From the NCBI GenBank assembly GCA_022842885.1, contig JALHOR010000001.1, positions 1-64,000 on the forward strand: a stretch of 64,000 nucleotides of DNA, written 5' to 3'. The notes beneath the pieces are model-generated. The model was not told the origin of the DNA and made no database searches. It saw only the letters and a list, made by a program, of their open reading frames with translations. The stretch's first letter is position 1, and every line of letters starts with the position of its first letter. Both the position numbers and the translations under genes were made by a program. This document shows, in pieces, positions 44,584 through 54,283 of this stretch. This stretch comes from Anaerolineae bacterium (GTDB lineage: Bacteria > Chloroflexota > Anaerolineae > Aggregatilineales > Phototrophicaceae).

Positions 44584-47264
44584 GTGACGGCTTCCTTCAC
44601 CGGGGATGGGGCAGCCGTCAATGGCAACCGAATGATAAACTCTGCACCCCCACCCGTTGCATTTTGGGCGCTCAAAGTGCCGCCATGCACTTCAATAAGA
44701 CCACGACTGATAGACAGACCAAGCCCAGTTCCACCTGTCGCCGTACCCGGCACCCGATAAAATTTATCAAAAATATGCTCCAACTCGTGCGGCGGGATAC
44801 CCGCGCCAGCATCACGGATGATAATTTCAAGCGTTTGCCCTTGCTGTCTTGCCATGATCGTAATGGGTGTTCCGGCAGGCGTGTAATGACATGCGTTGTC
44901 CAGCAAATTCACCAAGACCTGTTCCAGTAGCACAAAATCCACTTGAATCAGCGGTAGCCCAGAAGATGCATCAATGGTCAATGGGTGTTCAGCCAGTTCT
45001 TGCGCCAGATTCTTGACAGCAACACCGATGATTTCGCTCACATCGCACCAGTCACGTTTAAGTTGCAATCGTCCACTCTCTAACCGTGACATATCCAGTA
45101 AATTTTCCACCAATCGGTTGAGCCGTCCAGCGGCGCTTTGAATATTCTGAGTGAGTTCTAAGCGGGCGGCTTCATTGGAACTGGTCGGTGTATCGAGCAA
45201 GCTGCTGGCAGCACCTGTAATCGCGGCAATTGGCGTGCGAAGTTCATGCGAAATCGAGTTGAGCAATGTTGTATAAAGGCGCTCAGACTCTTTGAGCATA
45301 GCGGATTGTTCTGCCGCTTCATCCAACAATTCGCGCTCAACAACTAATGCCACCTGATTAATGAATGTCTCTAAGAGCGCCTCTTGGTCAAACGATAACC
45401 GTTCTCGTTGGCGGGTACAAATGCCAATAACGCCTACAGTGCGCGTTGAGGTGTTCAGCGGGATAAACTGCACCGTTGTCAGCGGCAAGGTATCGGTGAA
45501 ACGCCCGGCGGGTTTGCCATTATCATAGACCCACAACCCCACGCTGAATTCTTTTTCGTCCAGTGTCAGGGTACTGCATGAATGCATCGTTGGCACGATT
45601 TGCCCGGCTTGTTGTGGCAGCAGCACCGCCACTTGAGCATCAAAGACCTGCCCAATTTGGGCGGTCGCCGTTTGCAGCACATCATCCATATTCATCGCCA
45701 CTGCGATTTCGTGCGCCAGCGTATACAACGCCATCGCCCGATCCGCATTGTTACGCGCTTGGCGTTCTTGTGTGCGTAATTGGGCGGTCAAATTGCCGGC
45801 GAAAATGGCAATCGCAAAATATAAGACAAATAAAATCGCATCTTCAGGACGTGAAATTACAAATGTAAAACGGGGTTCGATAAACAAAAAATCCCATGAC
45901 AGGGCGCTAATAATGGCAGAGACAAGCGCCGGTCCACGACCAATATACACGGCAATCAGCAGCACTGCCAACAGTTCAATTAAGCCTACCGCCTGATACC
46001 CGATAATGGGCAGCAAAATCAAATTAATGCCCGTAGCCACCGCTACAATCGCCACCGCCAAGACATATTGTGTCCAGACGGAATGTTGCGTAGGTTGTGA
46101 GATACGGCGTCTTGGTTCATCTTCTGGTTGATCGCCCGTCACCACATACACATCAATATCGCCACTCGCGCGAATCAAGCGGTCTACGAGCGAGCCACCA
46201 CGTAAAAAATTGCGGATTGGATGTTGTATGGGTTTGCCGACAACAAGCTGGGTGACATTGCGTTGGCGTGCCAACCGCACCAAGCCTTCACTCACGTTGC
46301 TGCCAGACGACAAGACCACTTCGCCGCCCAACGTGCGGGCAAGTACCAAATTATCTGCCAAGCGTTTTTTTTGTTCTGGCGTTATTTCATCTGGCGTTTC
46401 GATATATGCCGCCAACCACGGCGCTTCTAAGTTATATGCCATGCGCCGTGTCCAGCGGATAAGACGCTCTGAGAACGGACTGGGACCCACTGCCACCAAC
46501 AATCGCTCGCCCGATTTCCAAGGTCCCGCAATTTGCTTAACGCGCATGTAATCCTGAAGCTGGTGGTCTACACGCTCGGCAGTCAGGCGCAATGCCATTT
46601 CGCGCAGTGCCGTTAGGTTGCCAACCCGGAAGAAATTATTAGCAGCAGTTTCGATGCGTTCTGATGTATATACTTTGCCTTCTGACAGCCGCTTTCGCAA
46701 ATTTTCAGGCGATAAATCCACCAGTTCAATTTCATCGGCTAAATCCAAAATCGAATCTGGCACAGTCTCATGAATGGTGATGCCCGTGATTTGGCGGACG
46801 GCATCGGCACGACTTTCAAAGTGCTGAACGTTAATCGTCGTATAAACGTTGATGCCTGCTTCTAACAGTTCTTGCACATCCTGATAGCGTTTGAGATGGC
46901 GCACGCCGGGGACATTGGTATGCGCCAGTTCGTCTACCAATACGGTATGCGGCTGGCGCTGGAGGATAGCATCGGTATCCATTTCTTCCATGACTGTCCC
47001 GCGATATTCGACTTTTTGGCGTGGAATAATGTCTAATCCTGCCAAAAGCGCCTCGGTTTCAGCCCGTTTATGCGTTTCCACATAGCCAACGACAACATCT
47101 ACCGCCTCCGATTTGAGGCGGCGGGCGGCTTCTAGCATGGCGTAGGTTTTGCCGACCCCTGCCGCCATGCCGAAAAAGATTTTGAGTTTGCCGCGCTGCT
47201 CACGCGATTCATCTTTTTGAATCGCCGCTAACAGGGCATCAGGGTCTGGTCTATAATCATCCAT
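44580..47264 (-). CDS. kdpD: Sensor histidine kinase KdpD
   Basis: An 894-residue membrane kinase that senses K+ limitation or turgor. The N-terminal KdpD domain has the Walker-A-like GMAAGVGKTYAML (about 32-44) and DELAHTNVPGVRHLKR. A USP-like domain follows (about 250-380), then four membrane helices (about 400-500), a GAF domain, and the kinase core with the H-box ISHELRTPIAAI, NLLDNACHYTPAG and the G-box GGTGLGLSISRGL. Full length matches E. coli KdpD. Placed 25 bp after kdpC. Confidence 0.97.
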   Translation of the reverse strand: MDDYRPDPDALLAAIQKDESREQRGKLKIFFGMAAGVGKTYAMLEAARRLKSEAVDVVVGYVETHKRAETEALLAGLDIIPRQKVEYRGTVMEEMDTDAILQRQPHTVLVDELAHTNVPGVRHLKRYQDVQELLEAGINVYTTINVQHFESRADAVRQITGITIHETVPDSILDLADEIELVDLSPENLRKRLSEGKVYTSERIETAANNFFRVGNLTALREMALRLTAERVDHQLQDYMRVKQIAGPWKSGERLLVAVGPSPFSERLIRWTRRMAYNLEAPWLAAYIETPDEITPEQKKRLADNLVLARTLGGEVVLSSGSNVSEGLVRLARQRNVTQLVVGKPIQHPIRNFLRGGSLVDRLIRASGDIDVYVVTGDQPEDEPRRRISQPTQHSVWTQYVLAVAIVAVATGINLILLPIIGYQAVGLIELLAVLLIAVYIGRGPALVSAIISALSWDFLFIEPRFTFVISRPEDAILFVLYFAIAIFAGNLTAQLRTQERQARNNADRAMALYTLAHEIAVAMNMDDVLQTATAQIGQVFDAQVAVLLPQQAGQIVPTMHSCSTLTLDEKEFSVGLWVYDNGKPAGRFTDTLPLTTVQFIPLNTSTRTVGVIGICTRQRERLSFDQEALLETFINQVALVVERELLDEAAEQSAMLKESERLYTTLLNSISHELRTPIAAITGAASSLLDTPTSSNEAARLELTQNIQSAAGRLNRLVENLLDMSRLESGRLQLKRDWCDVSEIIGVAVKNLAQELAEHPLTIDASSGLPLIQVDFVLLEQVLVNLLDNACHYTPAGTPITIMARQQGQTLEIIIRDAGAGIPPHELEHIFDKFYRVPGTATGGTGLGLSISRGLIEVHGGTLSAQNATGGGAEFIIRLPLTAAPSPVKEAVT

Positions 47265-47289
47265 CGTGTGCCTCTCAATGCCTTTAGGT

Positions 47290-47862
47290 CTATTCTAAAG
47301 CATCCAGCACCAAATTGAGCAGCAGCACATTCACGCGCTCTTGCCCTAACAAACCCAACTGCGGCATCTCAACCATGCTGTTGACCAAATCAATCAATAT
47401 GTCTTGTTCAATGCCCCGGTTGGCGGCAACACGCCTGACCTGCAAGCGTGCCGTTTCTGGGCTGATATGCGGGTCAAGCCCGCTGCCAGACGCAAACAAC
47501 ATATCTGTTGGGACAAGCTCAAGCGCCGTGGTCATGCTGTTCGCTGTTGTAAAAGCAGTGGCGCGAGTATTCACCGCCTCTTGCAGCGTTGCGCTGGTCG
47601 GCGCAAGATTGCTGCCGCTGGAAGGCAGTGGATTATAGTTGACTGCCGAAGGGCGCGACCAGAAGTAGCGTGGGTCATCGTTCCAATTTTGCCCGATGAG
47701 CGATGAACCGACGACGGTATCATTGATAGTCACTAAGCTGCCATTCGCTTGGGCAGGAAAAAGGACTTGGGCGGCGGCTGTCACCACCAATGGATAAATC
47801 ACCCCTGTGAGAAGGGTCATCAGCGCCAGTATCATCACTGCCGGACGGAGTTGTCGAAGCAT
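47290..47862 (-). CDS. kdpC: Potassium-transporting ATPase subunit KdpC
   Basis: A 190-residue chaperone-like subunit that raises ATP affinity of KdpB. One N-terminal membrane helix (about 7-33, AVMILALMTLLTGVIYPLVV) is followed by GQNWNDDPRYFWSRPSAVNY, the KdpC signature, and DPHISPETARLQVRRVA near the C-terminus. It follows the unidentified membrane gene by 13 bp in the kdp operon. Confidence 0.96.
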   Translation of the reverse strand: MLRQLRPAVMILALMTLLTGVIYPLVVTAAAQVLFPAQANGSLVTINDTVVGSSLIGQNWNDDPRYFWSRPSAVNYNPLPSSGSNLAPTSATLQEAVNTRATAFTTANSMTTALELVPTDMLFASGSGLDPHISPETARLQVRRVAANRGIEQDILIDLVNSMVEMPQLGLLGQERVNVLLLNLVLDALE

Positions 47863-47875
47863 GGCTTATATCTCC

Positions 47876-48208
47876 TTATTGGTTGCTGCGCGTATTCAAG
47901 GCATCATCATCAGGATGCTGCTGTAACCATAAACGGTCTGCATCGTATAATTCATCATCAATCACGGTGCTGCTAATTTCTGGTTCAGTGTCGGTCATGT
48001 GTGCCGGACTAGATTGTGTGGTGAACGATAATCCACTCTGCAAACTCCAGATGAACAATGCCGAAAACATGATGCCCAACCAGAGAATTTGCAGCAGGAA
48101 ATGTTCGGTTTCGGTCAATGGCAAAGCGCCTTCCAACACCAGAAACAGCGTCGCCACAATACCGATAAGAAGTAAGCCTGCATAAGGCAAAAAGCGTTTT
48201 TGCCACAT
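47876..48208 (-). CDS. Unidentified small membrane protein inside the kdp operon
   Basis: A 110-residue protein between kdpB and kdpC, where E. coli has no gene. It has two hydrophobic helices (about 8-29 and 38-58), then an acidic, soluble tail rich in Asp/Glu/Gln (DTEPEISSTVIDDELYDADR). No family is recognised. Spacing is 12 bp after kdpB and 13 bp before kdpC, so it is part of the same mRNA. A role as a Kdp accessory or regulatory subunit is suggested by context only. Confidence 0.75.
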   Translation of the reverse strand: MWQKRFLPYAGLLLIGIVATLFLVLEGALPLTETEHFLLQILWLGIMFSALFIWSLQSGLSFTTQSSPAHMTDTEPEISSTVIDDELYDADRLWLQQHPDDDALNTRSNQ

Positions 48209-48220
48209 GCCCTCATCCCC

Positions 48221-50332
48221 TTATGATGCTAACCCAATGGTCGTGATAATGAGGTCAATGAGCTTGATGCCGATGAACGGCACAATCAGCCCACCTAAAC
48301 CGTAAATGAGCAGGTTGCGCTGCAAAACCGCCGCCGCGCCCATCGGCTTGTAACTCACCCCACGCAGCGCCAATGGTACAAGCGCAATAATAATGAGCGC
48401 GTTAAAAATCGTCGCGCTTAAAATCGCACTTTGCGGCGAAGACAGCGCCATGATATTCAGTGTTGCCAACGGACCTGCTTCACCTGCGCCTGTCGCGTAT
48501 AGCGTGCCGAACAGCGCCGGAATAATAGCGAAATATTTGGCGACATCATTGGCGATGCTGAACGTCGTTAAAGCGCCGCGTGTCATCAACAGTTGTTTGC
48601 CAATCTCGACGACTTCAATCAATTTAGTCGGGTCGCTGTCCAAATCCACCATATTTCCGGCTTCACGGGCGGCTTGTGTGCCGGTGTTCATCGCCACGCC
48701 CACATCAGCTTGTGCTAAGGCGGGTGCGTCATTCGTGCCATCCCCGGTCATCGCTACCAGATGCCCACTGGTTTGTTCGCTGCGGATACGCTTGAGTTTG
48801 TCTTCCGGTGTTGCTTGCGCCATAAAATCATCAACGCCCGCTTCGGCGGCAATCGCGGCGGCAGTCAGTGGATTATCGCCCGTAATCATTACCGTGCGAA
48901 TGCCCATCGTTCGTAGTTGGGCGAACCGTTCCCGAATGCCACCTTTAACAATATCTTTGAGTTCAATGGCACCCAAGACTTCTTTGCCTTCAGCGACCAC
49001 CAGCGGCGTGCCACCACTTTTTGCAATGCTATCTACGGCTGCTTGTACATCGGCAGGATAAACACCGCCCAGCGATTCGACATGTTTTCTCACCGCATCA
49101 GCAGCGCCTTTGCGAATGCTGCGTACCGATTGACCATCTATCGCCGGAAAATCCACACCACTCATGCGCGTCTGCGCTGTAAAAGGAACAAATTCTGCTT
49201 TGAGTTCGTGCAATTCGCGCCCGCGCAAACCGAACTTTTCTTTCGCAAGGATAACAATGCTGCGTCCTTCGGGTGTTTCATCTGCCAATGAGGATAGCTG
49301 CGCCGCATCTGCCAATTTATCGGCTGGAATGCGTCCCGCTGGAACAAAATTAGTCGCCATGCGGTTGCCTAGCGTAATCGTGCCAGTTTTATCCAACAGT
49401 AGAACATCAATATCGCCTGCCGCTTCGACTGCCCGCCCGCTGGTTGCTAACACATTGCGTTGAATCATCCTATCCATGCCGCTGATACCGATGGCGCTCA
49501 ATAATCCACCGATGGTAGTAGGAATGAGGCACACCAACAGCGCAATCAATACTGGCACTGTGGCGGCAGTTTCGGTAATGCCGGATTCAGTTTCGCTGTA
49601 GGCGGCAAATGCTCGCAGCGATACAATTGCCAATAAGAAAATAATCGTCAGCCCAGATAGCAAAATCGTCAGCGCAATTTCGTTGGGTGTTTTCTGGCGT
49701 TTCGCGCCTTCCACCAGCGCAATCATGCGGTCTAAAAAGGTGCTGCCTTGCTCAGATGTAATACGAATCACGATTCGGTCACTCAATACCCGCGTGCCGC
49801 CTGTGACCGCGCTTCTATCGCCGCCACTCTCGCGGATAACAGGTGCTGATTCGCCCGTGATGGCGCTTTCGTCTACGCTAGCAATGCCTTCCACTACTTC
49901 ACCATCACCGGGGATGACATCGCCGACCTCACAGACCACCAAATCGCCTTTTTTGAGTTGCGCCGCCGCGACCCGTTCTTCTTTGCCATTCTGTAATCGC
50001 CGCGCCATCATCTGCGTGCGCGTTTTTCGCAGGCTGTCGGCTTGCGCTTTGCCGCGCCCTTCTGCCATCGCTTCGGCAAAGTTGGCGAACAGCACCGTGA
50101 ACCACAGCCACAGCGTGATTTGCAAGTTGAAACCTAAATCGGCAGTACGCCCAGTAAGCAAATCGCGCAGCAAGATTGCCGAAGTCATCACCGCGCCGAC
50201 GCTGACGACGAGCATCACGGGATTTTTGACCTGTTGGCGCGGGTCAAGTTTGCGAATAGCGTCAATCACCGCTCGCCGCAGAATCGCGCCTTCAAACAGC
50301 GGACGGGCTTTCATTTTGGTTTGCACAGTCAT
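48221..50332 (-). CDS. kdpB: Potassium-transporting P-type ATPase KdpB
   Basis: A 703-residue energising subunit of the Kdp K+ pump. It has the P-type phosphorylation site [16 protein letters not shown], the TGES-type actuator TGESAPV, and the hinge [21 protein letters not shown]. The ion pathway helices fit KdpB. The ATG at 50332 is chosen because AGGAG lies 7 nt upstream; the frame opens 7 codons earlier at 50353. It follows kdpA by 32 bp. Confidence 0.97.
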   Translation of the reverse strand: MTVQTKMKARPLFEGAILRRAVIDAIRKLDPRQQVKNPVMLVVSVGAVMTSAILLRDLLTGRTADLGFNLQITLWLWFTVLFANFAEAMAEGRGKAQADSLRKTRTQMMARRLQNGKEERVAAAQLKKGDLVVCEVGDVIPGDGEVVEGIASVDESAITGESAPVIRESGGDRSAVTGGTRVLSDRIVIRITSEQGSTFLDRMIALVEGAKRQKTPNEIALTILLSGLTIIFLLAIVSLRAFAAYSETESGITETAATVPVLIALLVCLIPTTIGGLLSAIGISGMDRMIQRNVLATSGRAVEAAGDIDVLLLDKTGTITLGNRMATNFVPAGRIPADKLADAAQLSSLADETPEGRSIVILAKEKFGLRGRELHELKAEFVPFTAQTRMSGVDFPAIDGQSVRSIRKGAADAVRKHVESLGGVYPADVQAAVDSIAKSGGTPLVVAEGKEVLGAIELKDIVKGGIRERFAQLRTMGIRTVMITGDNPLTAAAIAAEAGVDDFMAQATPEDKLKRIRSEQTSGHLVAMTGDGTNDAPALAQADVGVAMNTGTQAAREAGNMVDLDSDPTKLIEVVEIGKQLLMTRGALTTFSIANDVAKYFAIIPALFGTLYATGAGEAGPLATLNIMALSSPQSAILSATIFNALIIIALVPLALRGVSYKPMGAAAVLQRNLLIYGLGGLIVPFIGIKLIDLIITTIGLAS

Positions 50333-50364
50333 GTTGAGTCTCCTATAAGTCACAAGTCATTAGC

Positions 50365-52056
50365 TTAAAACGCCCGCCCGGCATTCATCAGCAATTGTTC
50401 CACAATGGGTCCCAGCGCCAGTGCCGGGAAAAAGGTCAGCGCCCCGACAATCAAAATCACCGCAATTAGCAACCCGACGAACAGTGGGCTATCGGTTGGA
50501 AAAGTGCCGGGGGAGGGCGGCGCAGCTTTCTTTGTGACCATGCTGCCGGCAATTGCCAAGACCGGCAAAATCACGCCGAAGCGCCCAATCCACATCGCCA
50601 GACCTAACAGGATGTTATAGAAAGGTGTATTGGCATTCAGCCCGGCAAACGCGCTGCCGTTGTTGCCCGCCGCCGAAGTGAAAGCATACAGAATTTCGCT
50701 GAAGCCGTGCGCTCCGGCATTGGCGCGACTGGATAAGCCAGCATCGGTGACAGTTGCCAGCGCCGTAAACAATAAAATTGCGCCAGAAGGCAGCAAAATT
50801 GCCACAATCGCCATCTTAATTTCACGCGCTTCAATTTTTTTGCCTAAGTATTCCGGCGTGCGTCCCACCATGAGTCCAGCAATGAACACGGTGAGAATGA
50901 CAAAAATCAACATGCCATATAAACCTGCGCCCACCCCGCCGAAAATCACTTCGCCCAGCATGATATTCAGCATGGCGATACCACCCGCCAGCGGACTGAA
51001 ACTGCTGTGCATGGCATTGACCGAGCCATTAGAAGCAGCAGTTGTGACTGCGCCCCACAGGATGCTGTTCATAATGCCAAAGCGCGTTTCTTTGCCTTCC
51101 ATCGCGTTTGCCGTGCCAAAAACCGGATTCGGACTGTATTCCGCAATGAGCATCACGCTGAATCCTGCCAACAGCAACAGCAGCATCGCCGCGAAAATCA
51201 CCCAGCCTTGGCGCACAGACCCAACCATTTTCCCGTAAGTGAATGTTAGCGCCGCTGGAATCAGCAAAATGGCGAACACCTGTAAAAAGTTGCTCAATGG
51301 CGTGGGATTCTCATAGGGGTGGGCGCTGTTGACGTTAAAGAAACCGCCGCCATTGGTGCCAAGTTGTTTGATGGCAATCTGCGATGCCGCGGCTCCTTGC
51401 GGTAGTGTTTGCGATTCGCCTGTGAGCGTGGTCGCTATCACTGGCGCATTGAAATTTTGAATCACGCCTTGGCTAACCAATATCAGCGCCAACAAAATCG
51501 AAAGCGGCAGCAGCACATACAGCGTAGAGCGCACCATATCACTCCAGAAATTGCCCAAGGTAGCAGCAGATTTCCGCGCCAACCCACGAGTGAGTGCAAT
51601 CACGACCGCGATACCTGTTGCCGCACTGACGAAATTCTGCACTGCCAACCCAACCATCTGCGTCAGATAACTCATGGTGGTTTCGCCCGCGTAGGATTGC
51701 CAGTTGGTGTTGGTCATAAAACTGGTGGCGGTATTGAATGCCAAAGTTGGCTCGACATTCGGCAAGCCTGCTGGGTTCAGCGGCAAACTCCCCTGAAATA
51801 CCTGCAAAAAAAATACCATCAAAAAACCTGCGATATTAAAAATCAGCAGCGCCAGCGCATACTGCCACCAACTCTGTTCTTCATCGGCATTCACCCCCGC
51901 CAACCGATAGATACCCATTTCTAGCGGGCGCAAAATCGGCGTCAACAGCGTCCGTTCCCCGCTGAATACCTGCGCCATGTAAGCGCCCAACAGCGGCGTA
52001 CATACAATCAGTAGCCCGAAATACACCACAATTTGCAATAGCTCAAGCGTCGTCAT
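50365..52056 (-). CDS. kdpA: Potassium-transporting ATPase subunit KdpA
   Basis: A 563-residue channel-like subunit holding the selectivity filter. About ten membrane helices are visible. [20 protein letters not shown] and [12 protein letters not shown] are conserved KdpA filter loops, and [27 protein letters not shown] is a family signature. It starts 3 bp after the kdpF stop and precedes kdpB. Confidence 0.97.
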   Translation of the reverse strand: MTTLELLQIVVYFGLLIVCTPLLGAYMAQVFSGERTLLTPILRPLEMGIYRLAGVNADEEQSWWQYALALLIFNIAGFLMVFFLQVFQGSLPLNPAGLPNVEPTLAFNTATSFMTNTNWQSYAGETTMSYLTQMVGLAVQNFVSAATGIAVVIALTRGLARKSAATLGNFWSDMVRSTLYVLLPLSILLALILVSQGVIQNFNAPVIATTLTGESQTLPQGAAASQIAIKQLGTNGGGFFNVNSAHPYENPTPLSNFLQVFAILLIPAALTFTYGKMVGSVRQGWVIFAAMLLLLLAGFSVMLIAEYSPNPVFGTANAMEGKETRFGIMNSILWGAVTTAASNGSVNAMHSSFSPLAGGIAMLNIMLGEVIFGGVGAGLYGMLIFVILTVFIAGLMVGRTPEYLGKKIEAREIKMAIVAILLPSGAILLFTALATVTDAGLSSRANAGAHGFSEILYAFTSAAGNNGSAFAGLNANTPFYNILLGLAMWIGRFGVILPVLAIAGSMVTKKAAPPSPGTFPTDSPLFVGLLIAVILIVGALTFFPALALGPIVEQLLMNAGRAF

Positions 52057-52059
52057 GCC

Positions 52060-52149
52060 CTAAAACCTCTCTGGATACACCAGCGAATATGCCAGATACA
52101 CCAACAGCAGCAGGGCAATCAGCCCGGCGATAGCCAGTTCCCAATCCAT
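52060..52149 (-). CDS. kdpF: Small KdpF subunit
   Basis: A 29-residue single-helix peptide (MDWELAIAGLIALLLLV then YLAYSLVYPERF), encoded just upstream of kdpA. KdpF stabilises the Kdp complex in E. coli and is of the same size. AAGGAG stands 8 nt before the ATG. The YP.RF end matches known KdpF peptides. First gene of the operon. Confidence 0.9.
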   Translation of the reverse strand: MDWELAIAGLIALLLLVYLAYSLVYPERF

Positions 52150-52215
52150 CGTGGTCGCTCCTTATTTTTCTTCATTGCTGATTGTCGCGCATGGGGCATC
52201 AAATGGGGGTCAGAA

Positions 52216-52248
52216 TATGTAGCGAGAACATCAAGAAAGTATCAAGAA
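52216..52248 (-). promoter_or_regulatory. kdp promoter with direct repeat (candidate KdpE site)
   Basis: The minus strand has TTGATA (52245-52240), an 18-bp spacer and TACATA (52221-52216), about 60 nt upstream of kdpF. Two TTCTTGAT repeats (52248-52241 and 52237-52230) lie 11 bp apart across the -35. An 11-bp direct repeat is the usual spacing for OmpR-type regulators such as KdpE (inference). Confidence 0.55.
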
Positions 52249-52375
52249 TGATTTAGAGCAGCTAGCGGGTGCTATCGAATTAGGCTACCCACTCCAACGC
52301 GCATCATTGCCAAAAAAGAGATGGCGTCGTAAAAATCCACCTCAAATTTTGATGCCCACTTTCCATTACTTCGGT

Positions 52376-52381
52376 TATAAT
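52376..52381 (+). promoter_or_regulatory. -10 box of the P450 gene
   Basis: TATAAT 33 bp before the P450 ATG; no convincing -35 at the right distance. Confidence 0.4.
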
Positions 52382-52414
52382 GAAGTTAATTTTGAGTATA
52401 AATATAGGGGCATT

Positions 52415-53740
52415 ATGACACACCGTATTCCGGGTCCCGCCGGGCATCCGTTAATGGGCAATCTTAACGCGATGCGGCACGATTTTTTGCAATTTCTTGT
52501 GACGACCACTCGTGATTATGGCACGGTTTCCCAAGTACGGGCGGGTCCCAGCCGGATGGTGCTGCTTGCTAACCCGGAGGATATTGCCGATGTGTTGGTC
52601 AAACGCGCTGAGTTGTTCTATAAGACGCGCAGCACCAAAACCTTGTTAGCACCTCTTTTAGGGGATGGCTTGGTGACGCTGGAAAATGACCGCCATCGCC
52701 AGCATCGGCGGATTATGCAGCCGGCATTTCATATGCGCCAAGTGCAGCATTATACCGACAGCATGGTGACTCAAACGCAAGCATGGCTTCAGCAGCGCAC
52801 ACCGGGCGAAACATTGGATTTAGTGCCAGCCGTCGCCACCCTCATGCTGAATATTGTCATCGAGACATTTTTTTCAGCAGCTTTGGCAGAAACCGACACG
52901 GTGCGGACGGCATTGCAAACCTTCAGCAAAGCCCTAGATTTGCGGGTTCGCAGCCCCATACCCCTGCCGCGCTGGTTGCCCACCGAACACAATCGCATTT
53001 TGAATCATGCCATGACAACGCTGGATAAGGTGGTCTACCACCTCATCGCTGACCGCCGCCAACAGCCCGGCACGCACTATGATTTGTTGGGTGGACTCTT
53101 GGCGGAACACGACGCTGAAAATGAGCAATCACTGACCGATAAAGAAATCCGCGATGAGATTGCGACGATTTTTTTTGCCGGATATGAGACGACCACCACC
53201 ACCTTATCGTGGATTTTTTACCTCTTAGCGATTCATCCCCCGGTGCGCCAAAAATTACACGCCGAAATCACCCAAACGTTAAATGGCAGTGTGCCAACGG
53301 CTGAATCGCTCAAACAAATGCCGTTTTTGCAGCAGGTCATCAAAGAAACCTTGCGCTTGTATCCGGCAGCGTGGCTCTTTGACCGCGAACCGACACAGGA
53401 GGTCAGCATCGGTGGCTATGAGGTTCGCGCCGGACAGACCCTTTTTATTAGTCCCTATGTGGTACAGCGCAGCCCGGCATATTTTGATATGCCCGATGAA
53501 TTTTTGCCGGAACGGTTTACCCCGGAATTTGAAAAACAACTACCGCGCTTCGCCTATTTTCCGTTTGGCGGTGGCTCCAGAATTTGCATTGGGCAACCTT
53601 TCGCGCTGCATACTATCGCCCTGCTGCTGGCAACGCTCATCCCACAACTGGATTTAGAAGTACTGCCGAATCAAGTGATTCGTCCAGCGGCGGCAGCAAC
53701 TTTAGTGCCTGCCAACGGTATCCTGATGCGCGTTGTGTGA
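52415..53740 (+). CDS. Cytochrome P450
   Basis: A 441-residue soluble haem monooxygenase. The proline-rich start is RIPGPAGHPLMGNL. The I-helix oxygen motif reads FFAGYETTTTTLSW (AGxET), the ExxR is KETLRLYP, and the haem Cys loop is PFGGGSRICIGQPFA. All key residues are present. It resembles the CYP120/CYP4-like fatty-acid or terpenoid-oxidising group; redox partner genes are not adjacent. AGGGG lies close before the ATG at 52415; the open frame extends upstream to 52307 but not with a P450-like sequence. Confidence 0.95.
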   Translation: MTHRIPGPAGHPLMGNLNAMRHDFLQFLVTTTRDYGTVSQVRAGPSRMVLLANPEDIADVLVKRAELFYKTRSTKTLLAPLLGDGLVTLENDRHRQHRRIMQPAFHMRQVQHYTDSMVTQTQAWLQQRTPGETLDLVPAVATLMLNIVIETFFSAALAETDTVRTALQTFSKALDLRVRSPIPLPRWLPTEHNRILNHAMTTLDKVVYHLIADRRQQPGTHYDLLGGLLAEHDAENEQSLTDKEIRDEIATIFFAGYETTTTTLSWIFYLLAIHPPVRQKLHAEITQTLNGSVPTAESLKQMPFLQQVIKETLRLYPAAWLFDREPTQEVSIGGYEVRAGQTLFISPYVVQRSPAYFDMPDEFLPERFTPEFEKQLPRFAYFPFGGGSRICIGQPFALHTIALLLATLIPQLDLEVLPNQVIRPAAAATLVPANGILMRVV

Positions 53741-53841
53741 TACCGAGAAGTTGTTTCAAAAATACTGATTGCAAGGGTGAGTCATTATCGGAAAAAGCGA
53801 ATTTGAAAATAACTTTTATCTTGTGACCATAAGGGGGCGTT

Positions 53842-54234
53842 ATGCCAGTCACGGTACAATACGATGATTCCAAGCGGCTTGTTATCTGGATGTTTGAAGG
53901 CTCGTGGACATGGGAGGAATATTATGAAAAACGCGGCGAAGTCAACCACCTGATTGAAGTTGCTGGACATAGAGTAGATATGATTATTGATATGACTCAA
54001 AGCCAACTGCTGCCTAAAAATCTGATGACGCATGGTGGCAGTGCGGTTCGTAATGCCCCAGACAATATTGGCAAAACAATTTTTGTGGGGTCGAATACAA
54101 TTTTACGAGCATTTTTTCGGATGTTCACCCAACTTTATGGGGCGCTACAATCGGGCAAACAAATGGAATATTACATGGTGGCATCGCTGGATGAAGCCTA
54201 TGTTTTGCTAGGTGAAGCCAACCATGATACCTAG
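53842..54234 (+). CDS. STAS/SpoIIAA-like domain protein
   Basis: A 130-residue single-domain protein. The pattern VTVQYDDSKRLVIWMFEGSWTWEEYY, DMIIDMTQSQLLPKNL and FVGSNTILRAFFRMF alternates strand and helix as in STAS/SEC14-type domains. No catalytic residues are clear. Such proteins bind small ligands or partners in regulatory relays. AAGGGGG precedes the ATG by 4 nt. It follows the P450 gene by 101 bp. Confidence 0.65.
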   Translation: MPVTVQYDDSKRLVIWMFEGSWTWEEYYEKRGEVNHLIEVAGHRVDMIIDMTQSQLLPKNLMTHGGSAVRNAPDNIGKTIFVGSNTILRAFFRMFTQLYGALQSGKQMEYYMVASLDEAYVLLGEANHDT

Positions 54235-54249
54235 CAATTTTAGGCAAGA

Positions 54250-54265
54250 GCGTGGCAATCCACGC
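54250..54265. terminator. Short GC hairpin between convergent genes
   Basis: GCGTGG pairs with CCACGC across CAAT. U-runs are weak on both sides. It lies between the STAS-like gene stop and the secreted-repeat gene stop. Confidence 0.5.
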
Positions 54266-54283
54266 CCTTGTTAAACACTATGC

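Noticed and set aside
52250-52414. N-terminal extension of the P450 frame
   Set aside because: The frame is open upstream, but the residues (PKKRWRRKNPPQ) do not look like a P450 N-terminus, and the TATAAT box at 52376 lies inside it.
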